A DNA stretch of 64,000 bases from Amycolatopsis thermophila (GCF_030814215.1 NZ_JAUSUT010000001.1:1860001-1924000), one strand, 5' to 3'. Shown: positions 1-8,422, counted from the stretch's first letter. Program-made: numbers and translations. Notes: generated by a model not told the origin, from the letters alone.

Positions 1-330
1 GCCCTCGGGCCAGATCGAGTCGTCCTCCTCGTCCGGCGGGTCGACGCGCAGCACGTCGAGCACGTCGGCGGCGATGTCGTAGTCCAGCGCCGCCGCCGCG
101 TCCGACAGCAGCAGCGACGGGCCGCGCGGGCTCGGCCGCACGATCACGAAGAACTCGTCGTCCACCGCGAGCAGGCCGAACACGGCCCCGGTGGACCGCA
201 ACTTGGCCAGCTCGGTGATAGCGGCATCCAGACCCGAGAGCGCGCCGGCGTCGAGCGCGCTGCAGCGCCACTTGCCGTCCTCCCGGACCACGGCCACCGC
301 GAATCCCGCAACCGGCTCCTTCACCGACAT
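1..330 (-). CDS. tRNA adenosine deaminase-associated protein (3' end outside window)
   Basis: The reverse strand reads openly from an ATG at 330 to the window edge, about 110 codons, beginning MSVKEPVAGFAVAVVREDGK. The acidic, alanine-rich sequence with FVIVRPSPRG around residue 75 matches the small actinobacterial proteins usually encoded next to tadA, the tRNA-A34 deaminase. Their biochemical role is not established. The gene is divergent from the M20 hydrolase with only 55 bp between the start codons. Together with tyrA downstream it resembles the conserved Rv3753c-tyrA neighbourhood of mycobacteria, which supports the call. The C-terminus is cut by the window. Confidence 0.72.
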   Translation of the reverse strand, partial: MSVKEPVAGFAVAVVREDGKWRCSALDAGALSGLDAAITELAKLRSTGAVFGLLAVDDEFFVIVRPSPRGPSLLLSDAAAALDYDIAADVLDVLRVDPPDEEDDSIWPEG

Positions 331-385
331 AGCGCACACCGTATACCTGGACGGATCACCGGTGCAGTCGCTCTGCGAGGATCGG

Positions 386-1615
386 ATGATGACGGGACCC
401 ACCGAGTTGCCCCCTTTGCCGGACACCCGCCTGGCCGCGTTGCTCTCCGAAGCTGACGCTCTGCAACCGGCCACCGTCGCGCTGCGCCGCGAGATCCACA
501 CCCATCCCGAGCAGGGCCTCCACCTGCCGCGCACGCAGGCCGCGATCCGGCGGGCGCTGGACGGCCTCCCGCTGGAGATCGTCGAGGGCAGGTCCACCAC
601 CGCGCTCACCGCCGTGCTGCGCGGCGCGAAGGACGGCCCCGCGGTCCTGCTGCGCGGCGACATGGACGCGCTGCCGCTGCAGGAGGACACCGGGCTGGAG
701 TTCGCTTCCGAAGTGGACGGAACCATGCACGCCTGCGGGCACGACGGGCACGTCGCGATGCTCGCCTCGGCCGCGCGACTGCTGTCGGCCCACCGGCACG
801 AGCTGGCCGGTTCGGTCGTGTTCATGTTCCAGCCCGGCGAGGAGGGCTACCACGGCGCGCGGCACATGATCCACGAGGGCGTGCTCGACGCCGCCGGATC
901 GCGGGTCGAGCGGGCGTTCGGCATCCACCTGCTCGCGCACGTCGAGTCCGGGCTGATCACCACCCGGCCCGGCCCCCTGATGGCGTCCAACGACACGTTC
1001 TCGGTCCAGGTGACCGGCAAGGGCGGCCACGGTTCGAGCCCGCACAACGCGATCGACCCGGTGCCGGCCGCGGCGGCGATGGTGACCGCCCTGCAGACGA
1101 TGGTGACGCGGCGGATCAGCGTGTTCGACCCGGCGGTGGTGTCGGTGACCCGGATCGCGGCCGGCACCACGACCAACATCATCCCGGAGACCGCCGAGCT
1201 CCTCGGCACGATCCGCACCCTGTCCGAGTCCACCCGGTCGCTGGTGAAGGCCGAGCTGGCGAAGGTGTGCGAGGCGGTCGGCGCGGCGCACGGCTGCCGC
1301 GTGCTGGTCGACATCGAGCCCGGCTACCCGGTGACCGCGAACGACCCGGACACGGCGCTGCGGGTGCTGGACCTCGCCCAGCGGGTGCTCGGCCGGGCCG
1401 AGCTGATGGCCGATCCGATCATGGGCGCCGAGGACTTCTCCTATGTCCTGCAACGGGTTCCGGGCGCCTTCACGTTCCTCGGCGCGTGCCCGCCGGACGT
1501 CGACCCGGCCGAGGCGCCGACCAACCACTCCAACCGGGTGCGCCACGACGAAGGCGCTTTCCCGGCGGGAGTCGCGATGTACGCCGCCTTCGCGCTCGAC
1601 GCCCTGGCAGGATGA
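386..1615 (+). CDS. M20 family metal-dependent amidohydrolase
   Basis: A 409-residue enzyme of the M20D group (hippurate / IAA-amino-acid / N-acyl-amino-acid hydrolases), which remove an acyl group from an amino acid or peptide using two metal ions. Visible metal-site motifs are GDMDALP near residue 92, CGHDGH near 115, the catalytic glutamate in PGEEGYHGA near 152, and a late histidine in TNHSNR near 381. The dimerisation insert sits between roughly 185 and 300. The open frame extends further upstream, but the ATG pair at 386/389 follows a GCGAGG ribosome site and avoids overlapping the divergent gene. The true substrate cannot be read from sequence. It is followed after 6 bp by tyrA, so co-transcription is likely. 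Confidence 0.88.
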   Translation: MMTGPTELPPLPDTRLAALLSEADALQPATVALRREIHTHPEQGLHLPRTQAAIRRALDGLPLEIVEGRSTTALTAVLRGAKDGPAVLLRGDMDALPLQEDTGLEFASEVDGTMHACGHDGHVAMLASAARLLSAHRHELAGSVVFMFQPGEEGYHGARHMIHEGVLDAAGSRVERAFGIHLLAHVESGLITTRPGPLMASNDTFSVQVTGKGGHGSSPHNAIDPVPAAAAMVTALQTMVTRRISVFDPAVVSVTRIAAGTTTNIIPETAELLGTIRTLSESTRSLVKAELAKVCEAVGAAHGCRVLVDIEPGYPVTANDPDTALRVLDLAQRVLGRAELMADPIMGAEDFSYVLQRVPGAFTFLGACPPDVDPAEAPTNHSNRVRHDEGAFPAGVAMYAAFALDALAG

Positions 1616-1621
1616 GGCCCC

Positions 1622-2590
1622 GTGCGAGACGTATGCGTGATCGGGCTCGGGTTGATCGGCGGTTCGGTGCTGCGCGCGGCCGCGGCGGCCGGGCGGCGGG
1701 TCTGGGGCGCCACGACCGCGGAGGCGGACGCCGAGGCGGCGGTCGTTGAGGGTTTCGACGCCTCGACCGACGTGGCGGCCGCGCTGCGGACGGCCGCCGA
1801 GCGGGACGCGCTGGTCGTGCTGGCCGTCCCGCTCACCGCGATCGAGGAGGTGCTGCGCACCGTCGGCGAGTGCGCCCCGTCGTGCCTGCTCACCGACGTG
1901 ACCAGCGTGAAGACCGGGGTGCTCACCGCGGCGCGGGCGTTCGCCCCGAACGCCCGGTTCGTCGGCGGCCACCCGATGGCGGGCACCGCGGAGTCGGGCT
2001 GGCGCGCGGGCGGCGCCACGCTGTTCGACGGCGCGGCGTGGGTGGTGTGCGTCGAGGACGACACCGACCTGGCGGCGTGGGCGGAGGTCGCCCGGCTGGC
2101 GCTCGACGTCGGCGCGCACGTCGTCCCGCTGACCGCGAGCACCCACGACGAGGCCGTCGCCCGGATCTCGCACCTGCCGCACCTGCTGGCCGCGGTCCTG
2201 GCGGCGGTCGGCGCGGACGGCGGCCCGGTCGCGATGGCACTGGCCGCCGGCTCCTACACCGACGGCACCCGCGTGGCGGCCACCCGCCCGGAGCTGGTGC
2301 GGGCGATGACGGAAGGCAACCGCGAAGCGCTGCTCCCGGTGCTCGACGAGGCACTCGGCCGGCTCGGCGCTATGCGCGGATCGCTCGCCTCCACCGGCGG
2401 CCTCGCGGTCAGCATCAACTCGGGTCACGAAGGCGCGCGGGCGCTGGCGGAGGCCAGGCAGGCCACACCGTCGGGCGTCCGCGTCACGCTGAGCGCGCCG
2501 GACGCCCGGGACGGCCTGCGCGCGCTCGGCGAACGCGGCGGCCGCATCACTTCCCTCACCGCGGACACGGCCATCGGCGAGGTGCGGTAG
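1622..2590 (+). CDS. tyrA: Prephenate dehydrogenase
   Basis: A 322-residue NAD(P)-dependent enzyme that oxidatively decarboxylates prephenate to 4-hydroxyphenylpyruvate in tyrosine synthesis. The N-terminus carries the Rossmann motif GLGLIGG at residues 8-14. The TyrA signature VTSVK is near residue 94 and GGHPMAGTAESG near 118, where the histidine is the family's catalytic residue. The helical dimer domain, with ISHLPHLLAAVL near 183, fills the C-terminal half. There is no fused chorismate mutase and no obvious ACT domain. The GTG start at 1622 lies 6 bp after the M20 gene. A HisC-like aminotransferase that could finish the pathway lies at 55974. Confidence 0.9.
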   Translation: MRDVCVIGLGLIGGSVLRAAAAAGRRVWGATTAEADAEAAVVEGFDASTDVAAALRTAAERDALVVLAVPLTAIEEVLRTVGECAPSCLLTDVTSVKTGVLTAARAFAPNARFVGGHPMAGTAESGWRAGGATLFDGAAWVVCVEDDTDLAAWAEVARLALDVGAHVVPLTASTHDEAVARISHLPHLLAAVLAAVGADGGPVAMALAAGSYTDGTRVAATRPELVRAMTEGNREALLPVLDEALGRLGAMRGSLASTGGLAVSINSGHEGARALAEARQATPSGVRVTLSAPDARDGLRALGERGGRITSLTADTAIGEVR

Positions 2591-2593
2591 GAG

Positions 2594-2869
2594 CTACGGC
2601 TGGGTCGGTCCGGTCGGTCCCGTCTGTGGCCCGGCCGGCCCGGGGCCGCCCGTCGGGCCCGCCGTACCGGGGCCGGGCTCACCGCCGCCGGACTGCTTGT
2701 GCAGGAAGTCCTTCGCCTTCGTCGTGACGTTGTCGATCTTGCTCGAGTGCTGGCCGAACTTCGACTTCGCGAAGCCGCTGGCCTTGTCGATGCCGCTCTC
2801 GATCTTGTCGGCGTTCTGGTCCAGCGCCTGCTGCGCCTTCTTCTTGATGTCGTTGAAGTTGATGCCCAT
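2594..2869 (-). CDS. MT0933-like antitoxin protein
   Basis: A 91-residue protein: an amphipathic, lysine-rich helical part, with FNDIKKKAQQALDQNADKIE near the start, followed by a disordered glycine/proline/threonine tail. The helical part is typical of the MT0933/Rv0909 antitoxin family. Starting at the ATG at 2869 gives MGINFNDI; an in-frame ATG lies 18 bp upstream. The next gene, divergent and 91 bp away, is an SRPBCC protein like the Rv0910 toxin, so the two probably form a toxin-antitoxin pair. In M. tuberculosis the two genes are co-directional, whereas here they face away from each other. Confidence 0.72.
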   Translation of the reverse strand: MGINFNDIKKKAQQALDQNADKIESGIDKASGFAKSKFGQHSSKIDNVTTKAKDFLHKQSGGGEPGPGTAGPTGGPGPAGPQTGPTGPTQP

Positions 2870-2960
2870 GGACCCATGAAACCCCAAGGTCAGCGCACCC
2901 GCATCCGGTAAGCCCCTGGTTTACTGCTCGGTAACCCCTACCCGAGCGGAAAGGTCGCCG

Positions 2961-3401
2961 ATGCCCGCCAAGACGTTCTCCTTCGAGGTCACCCGCACCA
3001 GCAGCGCGCCGCCCGCGGCGCTGTTCCGGCTGGAGACCGACGGCGCCCGCTGGTCCGAGTGGGCGAAACCGCTCGTCGTCGTGTCCCGCTGGGACCGCTG
3101 GGCCGATCCGGTGGGCGGCGTCGGCGCGATCCGGGCGGTCGGCGCGTGGCCGCTGCTGATGCGCGAGGAAACGCTCGAGTACGAACAGGACCGCCGCCAC
3201 GTCTACACCTTCGCCGAGCCCGCGATGGTGCGCGGCTACCGCGGCGAGGTGCTGTTCGAGCCCGAGGGCACCGGCACGCGGCTGACCTGGCGCGGCTCGT
3301 TCCAGGAGAAGGTCCCGGGCAGCGGGCCGGTCGTGCTGGCCGGGCTGCGGACGGCGATCAGGTTCCTCTCCGCGCGGCTGGTGAAGGCCGCCGAGCGCTA
3401 A
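2961..3401 (+). CDS. SRPBCC family protein (Rv0910-like, putative toxin)
   Basis: A 146-residue single-domain START/SRPBCC (polyketide-cyclase-like) protein. The opening FSFEVTRTSSAPPAALFRL and the pattern of a beta-strand, two helices and six strands ending in a long C-terminal helix are typical. A WSEWAKP segment near residue 33 is common in the family. These proteins bind hydrophobic ligands in a helix-grip cavity. The Rv0910 branch is annotated as the toxin partner of MT0933-type antitoxins, and one is encoded divergently next door. Toxicity here is inference from that neighbour. It converges on, and overlaps by 4 bp, the CHAT gene. Confidence 0.72.
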   Translation: MPAKTFSFEVTRTSSAPPAALFRLETDGARWSEWAKPLVVVSRWDRWADPVGGVGAIRAVGAWPLLMREETLEYEQDRRHVYTFAEPAMVRGYRGEVLFEPEGTGTRLTWRGSFQEKVPGSGPVVLAGLRTAIRFLSARLVKAAER

Positions 3402-5983
3402 CCGGCGCCGAGGACGAGGAACGGGCGGCGCAGCGGATCGGCGGCGGTCGCGTGGGCCAGCGCCCGTGCCGGGGGCGTCCCGGACGCCAGGCGCCGGTGC
3501 AGGTCGGCCATCGCCTCCGCCGCCGCGCGGTCCCCGACCCGCGCGATCGCCCCGACCACCGTGCGGGACCCGCTCGCCAGCAGTGCGCCGGCGAACCCCA
3601 GCGCCTCCTCGCCCGGCCGGATGTGGCTCATCGCCAGCTCGCACGCGGCCAGCACGACCCGGTCCGGCGGGCGCCGCAGCCGCGCCGTCTCGTGCGCGAA
3701 CAGCGGGCCGTCGACCAGTTCGAGCCGGGAGAACAACGCGTTCGCCGGTTCGTGGGCGCCGTGTGCGACCAGGTGCGCCAGCCCGGCCCCGTCGAGCGCC
3801 TCCAGCACCGCCGAGCTGGTCGCCGCCGGACCGTCGACCAGCGTCGCCTTCGGGTAGACCGACCGCAGCTGCTTGACCTCGCCGATCGCACCCGGCACAC
3901 CCGGCCCGCCGACCAGCACGACCGGGTCGATCGACTCGCGGCGCACGGCCGTCACCCAGGCCGTCGCCGACGGCGCGACCGACAGCGGACGGCCACGCAG
4001 CGACGGCAGGGCCGACCACGGCAGCGCATACAGCGGACCGGTCGGCACGATCACCAGCTCGCGGTCGCCGATCACCTCCGCCAGCGGCCGCACCAGCCGC
4101 TCGTCGAGCATGCTCGCGCGCTTTTCGGCGGACGCGGTGACGGCCGCGACCAGCGGCGGCGGCAGGTGGTCCGGGGCGAGCGCGTTCAGGTCGGCGTGCA
4201 GCTGCTTGGTGATCTCGACGACCTCGTCCAGACCACCCAGCCGGACCAGCCGGAACCGGCCGTCCCGCACGGTGACCGCGGAGAGCTCGCCGTCCTGCCC
4301 GAACAGGCTCACCAGCACGCGGTCGCCCAGCTCGGCGGCCACCTCCTCGGGCGAGCTGACCGGGCGCGGGCGGCCCCACGGGCTGGTGTACCAGCCGAGA
4401 CGGCCGGCTTCGCGCTGCAGCCGGGCGTAGCGCTGCTCCAGCGCCGTCACCGGTTTGCCGTCGAGCCGGTTCTGCTGCGCTAGCCGCTGCACCTGCCGCA
4501 TCTCGGTGATGAGCCGGGCGAGCACCGGATCGTCGATCGCGGGCAGCGGCTCGTAGCGGTACACCTGCGCGCGGGTGCGTTCCTGCCACGCGAACAGCCG
4601 TCGCGCTCCGGCGTGCCCGCGGGTGTTCGCCAGTACGAGCCCGACGGCGAGGCGTCCCAGTTCCTGGCCGTGCACGGCCGTGCCGCACACCAGGTCGAGC
4701 CCGCCCATGCGGTCGCGCACCAGGCTCAGCTCGGCGAACCCGCCGCGCGCCTGCGCGAGCGCGGCCCGCGGACGACCGGTCGCCACAGCCAGCTCCGCCC
4801 GGCACAACCGCAGCAGCATGACGTGGTCGATCGGCGTGGTGCGACGCGGTTTCGGCACCCGGCCGAGCAGGTCCCCGGCCGGGGCGGCCTCGCCCCGGCG
4901 CAGGAGCAGCCGCACGGCGAGCAGCCGCGCGACCGCCGCCTCGTCCCGCAGTCCCAGCCCGGCGAGCCGGTCGGCGTGCCGGGTGAGGCCGGCGACCAGT
5001 TTCGCCGGCGGGCGGCGGGTACCGCCCAGGATCTCGGTGGCGTCGGCGCGCAGGCGGGTCAGCGCGGCGACCTCGGCCCACGGGATGTTGCCGCGGCGCC
5101 GGAACCGGCGGTGCGCGGCCGACGCCAGCTGCCGCGCCAGACCGCAGTCGCCGTCGAGGATCGCGGCCGCGGCGCGGGCGATCTCGGCCTCGGCGATGTC
5201 CTGCGAGGCCCGGCTCTCCCGCAGCTCGGGCATGACCTCGTCCAGGTGCCGGGCGGCGTCGTCGGCGAGCCCGGCCGCGAGCAGCGCCCGCGCCTGCTCG
5301 ACGCGCAGGCGCGGCAGCCAGCCGGGCGCGGCGGACCGGTAGATCCGCGCGGCCTCCTCGTAGTGCCGCAGCGCGCCGGGGATGTCGCCGATCAGCTGCG
5401 AATGCTCGCCCAGGTTGTGCCGCACCTTGCCCTCGATGCGGGTCAGGCCGTGGTCGACGGCGAGCTGCAGGCAACGGCGCAGATCCGCCAGCGCGGCCTC
5501 GGAGTTGGTCATCGCGACGTGCATCAGCGCGCGGTTCATCAGGTTCCGCGTCAACGGCAGTGCGTTGTCCTCGAGATCGCGTTCCAGCGCCGGCACGATG
5601 CTGTCGAACAGCTTCACCGCCTCGGCGAACCGGCCGATCCGGCCGAGCACCAGAGCGCGCTGGGCCTCCACGACGATCGCGAGTTCCCGGCGCCGCGGCC
5701 CGTCCGGCAGGCGGGGCGGCAGGCGCGCGGCCTCGTCGAGGTGCGCGAAACCCGCCTCCGCCGACCCCACCTCGGCCTCGGCGAGGGCCAGGCTGATCAG
5801 GATGCGGGTGCGCAGCACGATCCAATCCGGATCGGCCGGGTCACCGGCGTCGAGCCGTTTGAGCGCGCGCGTGAGCAGGCGCACCGCCTCCACGTTCTGG
5901 AAGTCGCCGGAGGCGTCCGCGGCGCGGCGGTGCAGTTCAGCGGCTACGGAGATGACGCCACTCGCTGCACCGGAACCTGCCAC
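3398..5983 (-). CDS. TPR-CHAT domain caspase-like protease
   Basis: An 861-residue protein with no signal peptide. Residues of roughly 1-420 are tetratricopeptide-like helical repeats rich in alanine and leucine. A linker follows, then a C-terminal CHAT (caspase HetF-associated with TPRs) peptidase domain. The likely catalytic dyad is His741 in LVAHGAHE and Cys781 in VVLAACELAMSH. The domain ends with the family's RALAHATAADPLRRPFLVLG tail. CHAT enzymes are cysteine proteases usually kept inactive until a sensor triggers them. The GTG start at 5983 is 48 bp after the small gene at 6032-6517. It is the last gene of the six-gene peptidase/inhibitor/sigma locus; its trigger and substrate are unknown. 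Confidence 0.85.
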   Translation of the reverse strand: MAGSGAASGVISVAAELHRRAADASGDFQNVEAVRLLTRALKRLDAGDPADPDWIVLRTRILISLALAEAEVGSAEAGFAHLDEAARLPPRLPDGPRRRELAIVVEAQRALVLGRIGRFAEAVKLFDSIVPALERDLEDNALPLTRNLMNRALMHVAMTNSEAALADLRRCLQLAVDHGLTRIEGKVRHNLGEHSQLIGDIPGALRHYEEAARIYRSAAPGWLPRLRVEQARALLAAGLADDAARHLDEVMPELRESRASQDIAEAEIARAAAAILDGDCGLARQLASAAHRRFRRRGNIPWAEVAALTRLRADATEILGGTRRPPAKLVAGLTRHADRLAGLGLRDEAAVARLLAVRLLLRRGEAAPAGDLLGRVPKPRRTTPIDHVMLLRLCRAELAVATGRPRAALAQARGGFAELSLVRDRMGGLDLVCGTAVHGQELGRLAVGLVLANTRGHAGARRLFAWQERTRAQVYRYEPLPAIDDPVLARLITEMRQVQRLAQQNRLDGKPVTALEQRYARLQREAGRLGWYTSPWGRPRPVSSPEEVAAELGDRVLVSLFGQDGELSAVTVRDGRFRLVRLGGLDEVVEITKQLHADLNALAPDHLPPPLVAAVTASAEKRASMLDERLVRPLAEVIGDRELVIVPTGPLYALPWSALPSLRGRPLSVAPSATAWVTAVRRESIDPVVLVGGPGVPGAIGEVKQLRSVYPKATLVDGPAATSSAVLEALDGAGLAHLVAHGAHEPANALFSRLELVDGPLFAHETARLRRPPDRVVLAACELAMSHIRPGEEALGFAGALLASGSRTVVGAIARVGDRAAAEAMADLHRRLASGTPPARALAHATAADPLRRPFLVLGAG

Positions 5984-6031
5984 GCGTCCTATCTGAGCAC
6001 ATCCGCGGACCCGGTGGCGCAGCCGGTTGAG

Positions 6032-6517
6032 TCACAGCACGACGGCGGGTGTGACGACGGTCCGGCGGCTGCTGGCCCCGCCCACCGAGATCACGATCTG
6101 GGTCGTCCCGCGCGGCACCTCGTCGAGCACGAACCGGCCGCCCTCGTCCGCGATCGTCGCCGACGAACCGTGCTCGGCCACCCGCACCTCCACGCCGTGG
6201 GGAGCCGCCGGCACGAGCCAGCCATCGATGCGGTGGCACTGCCCGATCCGGGTGAGGTTGATCATCACCGTGAGATCGCTGACCGTGAACGTGATCGTGC
6301 CCTCGTCGGTGATGCTGCGGACGCCGGCCAGCGACGGCTCGGCCCGCTGCCACTGGGCGATCTCGAAGTCGAGGTTCTCCAGCTCCAGTGCGAACTGCAC
6401 GCGCTCGACCAGGCCGTCGGGCGGCGGGTCGACGGCCGCCAGCACCCGGCCGAGATCGGCCAGCAGTGCTTCGTCGTCGGGGAACGCCCCACCCCCGGGC
6501 ACCTCGATGTCGTTCAT
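6032..6517 (-). CDS. Small beta-rich protein coupled to sigma factor
   Basis: A 161-residue protein starting MNDIEVPGG. The first half is acidic and helical (DDEALLADLGRVLAAVDPPP). The second half looks like an immunoglobulin-like or carboxypeptidase-regulatory beta sandwich (DGWLVPAAP, VRVAEHGSSATIADEGGRF, VPRGTTQIVISVG). The start codon overlaps the sigma-factor stop by 4 bp, which implies translational coupling. No transmembrane segment or zinc motif is visible. Proteins of this size directly after an ECF-type sigma gene are often regulators, so an anti-sigma or adaptor role between sigma factor and CHAT protease is a reasonable guess, but it is not shown by any motif. Confidence 0.7.
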   Translation of the reverse strand: MNDIEVPGGGAFPDDEALLADLGRVLAAVDPPPDGLVERVQFALELENLDFEIAQWQRAEPSLAGVRSITDEGTITFTVSDLTVMINLTRIGQCHRIDGWLVPAAPHGVEVRVAEHGSSATIADEGGRFVLDEVPRGTTQIVISVGGASSRRTVVTPAVVL

Positions 6518-7134
6518 GCGCTGCCCCCTTCGATGTCCAGCAGTTCGCGCATCGTCTTCAGGCAGCGGCCACGGTTGGGACCGATACTGCCGCGCGGCAT
6601 CTGCAGCGCTTCGGCGACGAGCCGGTATTCGGCGCGACCGGCGAGCACGGTGAGCCGCAGCAGCTCCTGGCACCGCTGCGGAAGCCGTTGGAAGGCCAGC
6701 CACAACCGCTGGTCGCGTTCGGTGCGGAGCACCTCGGCCTCCGGCACCGGTTCCGTGCTCGCCACGGTCTCGGCCAGCTCGTCGGTCAGGGGCACCGGCG
6801 GCGGTTTGCGGCCGCGGACGCGCTGCGCCTCGTGGCGGGCCGTGACGACCAGCCACCCGGCGAGGGCCTTCGGTTCGCGGAGCCGGTCCAGGTGGCTGAC
6901 CAGCGCCAGCCACACGGTCTGGACGACGTCCTCGGCCGAGTGCGTGTCCAGACCCTGACCGCGCGCGACGTTCCACACCAGCGGGGTCAGCTCGGCGACC
7001 AGCCGGTTGAGGGCGCGCTTGTTCCCCGCACGGGCGGCCTCCAGGCACGCCTCGAACAGCTCCGGTCCGCGGAGTCCTTCCCAGGACGGGTCCGCCTCGG
7101 CGGTCCTCGCTTCGGTCACCGCGTTCGCCCCCAC
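6514..7134 (-). CDS. ECF-like RNA polymerase sigma factor
   Basis: A 206-residue sigma-70 family factor. Region 2 spans about residues 45-115, with AEDVVQTVWLAL and GWLVVTARHEAQRVRG for core binding and -10 recognition. Region 4 spans about 150-200, with LPQRCQELLRLTVLAG and a helix-turn-helix ending MPRGSIGPNRGRCLKTMREL. Region 3 is absent, as in ECF factors. It sits in the middle of the peptidase/CHAT locus. The 10-bp sequence CAGATACACA, reading as TGTGTATCTG on the gene's strand, lies just upstream of this gene and again upstream of the C1 peptidase. It may therefore read its own locus; this is inference. Confidence 0.86.
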   Translation of the reverse strand: MGANAVTEARTAEADPSWEGLRGPELFEACLEAARAGNKRALNRLVAELTPLVWNVARGQGLDTHSAEDVVQTVWLALVSHLDRLREPKALAGWLVVTARHEAQRVRGRKPPPVPLTDELAETVASTEPVPEAEVLRTERDQRLWLAFQRLPQRCQELLRLTVLAGRAEYRLVAEALQMPRGSIGPNRGRCLKTMRELLDIEGGSA

Positions 7135-7210
7135 TTCGCGTGGTTCTCCTCGGGTCAGCGCTGGCCAGTATCTCCGGCTCCGTCACCGTGCAGAGGACGG
7201 ATGCTCGCCG

Positions 7211-7220
7211 CAGATACACA
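7211..7220 (-). promoter_or_regulatory. Candidate -10 motif before the sigma gene
   Basis: On the minus strand this reads TGTGTATCTG, 77 bp before the sigma start and just beyond the inhibitor stop codon. The identical decamer occurs at 9628-9637 before the C1 peptidase, and both copies are followed downstream by a GCGAG sequence. The GTATCT core resembles an ECF-type -10 element. No convincing shared -35 was found. Confidence 0.4.
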
Positions 7221-7222
7221 CA

Positions 7223-7561
7223 TCACTCTTCTGGAGTAGTCACGGACAGGACGAACGTGACGGAGCGGCGCGGCTTCGCCTCCCACGGCCGCGCCAGCTC
7301 CGCCCGGAGCAGATGCCGGCCGGCCTCGACGACGTCGAGTGCCAGCCGGCGCACGCCCCCCTCGCCCGGTGGCCCCTCCCCGCGGGCCACCTCCCCCGGC
7401 CGGACGTGGTCGTCCGCCACCACGCGGACCGCGTCCGGCAGCAACCAGCGCCACCGGTAGCCCGACGAACGGACCTCCGGCAGGCGCAGCTCCACCGTGT
7501 CCCCCACACGCAGCTGCGCCGTTCCCCCCGAATCCGCCTGCACGAGCCGGATCTGCGTCAC
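7223..7561 (-). CDS. Chagasin-type (I42) cysteine protease inhibitor
   Basis: A 112-residue single-domain protein. It has the three loop motifs by which the I42 family plugs papain-like active sites: SSGYRWRW near residue 32 (the family's NPTTGYxW loop), GEGGVRRL near 66 (GxGG loop) and RPWE at 91-94. The GTG start at 7561 gives VTQIRLVQADSGG; a much longer open frame upstream is not protein-like. There is no signal peptide, so it should act inside the cell. The C1 papain-like peptidase lies two genes upstream in the same direction and is the obvious partner. Having protease and inhibitor in one transcription unit suggests controlled activation. Confidence 0.82.
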   Translation of the reverse strand: MTQIRLVQADSGGTAQLRVGDTVELRLPEVRSSGYRWRWLLPDAVRVVADDHVRPGEVARGEGPPGEGGVRRLALDVVEAGRHLLRAELARPWEAKPRRSVTFVLSVTTPEE

Positions 7562-7632
7562 TGGCTGCTCCCCCCGGGGTGGCGGTGGCCGGCGGCCCCC
7601 TCGGCTGCCGGCCACCGCCGGTCTCCCGTCGA

Positions 7633-8409
7633 TCAGACCAGCAGCTGGTCGATCTGACCGGCGGAGTTCTCGTGGAACGACACCGCGAGCCCGTGGTCGC
7701 GGGCCAGCAGGGCCAGGACGGTCAGCGAGCTGCGTCCGTCCCCCGTGGACGCGAGCCGCTTCCAGCCCAGGCCGGCGACGAACACCCATACGCCGGGGGC
7801 CGCGCTGGTCGACCACAGGCTGGTGATCGACCGGTTGCGAACCCACACCCCGCTGGCCTGCGGCTGCGGGGCCGGCGCGGAGCCGTTCCCGTTGACGGGC
7901 GGGGTGTTCGGGTCGTAGGCCCCACCCGGCGGCGGCATGTTCGGGTCATACGCCCGACCCGGCGGCGGCATGTTCGGGTCATACGCCCCACCCGGCGGCG
8001 GCATGTTCGGGTCATACGCCCCACCCGGCGGCGGGTTCGGGTCATACGCCCCACCCGGCGGCGGCATGTTCGGGTCATACGCCCCACCCGGCGGCGGCAT
8101 GTTCGGGTCATACGCCCCACCCGGCGGCGGCGTGTTCGGGTCATACGCCCCACCCGGCGGCGGCGTGTTCGGGTCATACGCCCCACCCGGCGGCGGCGTG
8201 TTCGGGTCATACGCCCCACCCGGCGGCGGCATGTTCGGGTCATACACCCCACCCGGCGGCGGCGTGTTCGGGTCATACACCCCACCCGGCGGCGGCGTGT
8301 TCGGGTCGTAGGCTCCGCCCGGAGCGGCGTCCGCGGTCAGGGCCGCCAGCTCGGCGTTCGGGTCGTCCTGCGGGCCGGTGTCCGGCGTCTCGCTCTTGCT
8401 CGTGGTCAT
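7633..8409 (-). CDS. Pro/Gly repeat protein with peptidase-like C-terminal domain
   Basis: A 258-residue protein in three parts. A polar acidic N-terminus spans about residues 1-30. Thirteen tandem copies of an 11-residue unit, PPPGGAYDPNM with small variations, run to about residue 172; one copy lacks a residue. The last 55 or so residues are a folded-looking domain (GVWVFVAGLGWKRL ... LTVLALLARDHGLAVSF). That last domain resembles the C-terminal tail of the neighbouring C1 peptidase (GEWVCLEQLGWVRL ... QLALLAEARAGGHPVSPF). The repeat region is probably an extended, disordered spacer. Function is unknown; a scaffold or decoy for the peptidase is a guess. It lies 13 bp downstream of the peptidase gene. 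Confidence 0.75.
   Translation of the reverse strand: MTTSKSETPDTGPQDDPNAELAALTADAAPGGAYDPNTPPPGGVYDPNTPPPGGVYDPNMPPPGGAYDPNTPPPGGAYDPNTPPPGGAYDPNTPPPGGAYDPNMPPPGGAYDPNMPPPGGAYDPNPPPGGAYDPNMPPPGGAYDPNMPPPGRAYDPNMPPPGGAYDPNTPPVNGNGSAPAPQPQASGVWVRNRSITSLWSTSAAPGVWVFVAGLGWKRLASTGDGRSSLTVLALLARDHGLAVSFHENSAGQIDQLLV
7893..8315 (-). repeat. 33-bp tandem repeats encoding PPPGGAYDPN units
   Basis: About thirteen near-identical 33-bp units inside the repeat-protein gene, one of them shortened to 30 bp near 8030. All length changes keep the reading frame, so the array is coding and not a CRISPR. Near-identity at DNA level points to recent expansion by slippage or recombination, and copy number may vary between strains. 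Confidence 0.9.
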
Positions 8410-8422
8410 CCTTCGCTCCCCT

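Noticed and set aside
356-2428. Long minus-strand frame opposite the M20 and tyrA genes
   Set aside because: Arginine/glycine/histidine-rich shadow of two clear plus-strand genes; no family motif.
2679-5825. Very long minus-strand frame overlapping the CHAT gene
   Set aside because: Same strand but different frame from the CHAT protein, with Arg/Ala/Gly-only composition; the CHAT frame has the catalytic motifs.
7937-8311. Plus-strand frame of MFGSYAPPGGG repeats
   Set aside because: Antisense reading of the coding repeats of the minus-strand repeat protein; no ribosome site and no non-repeat domain.
7893-8315. CRISPR-like array
   Set aside because: Units are contiguous 33-bp coding repeats without spacers, and no cas genes are near.
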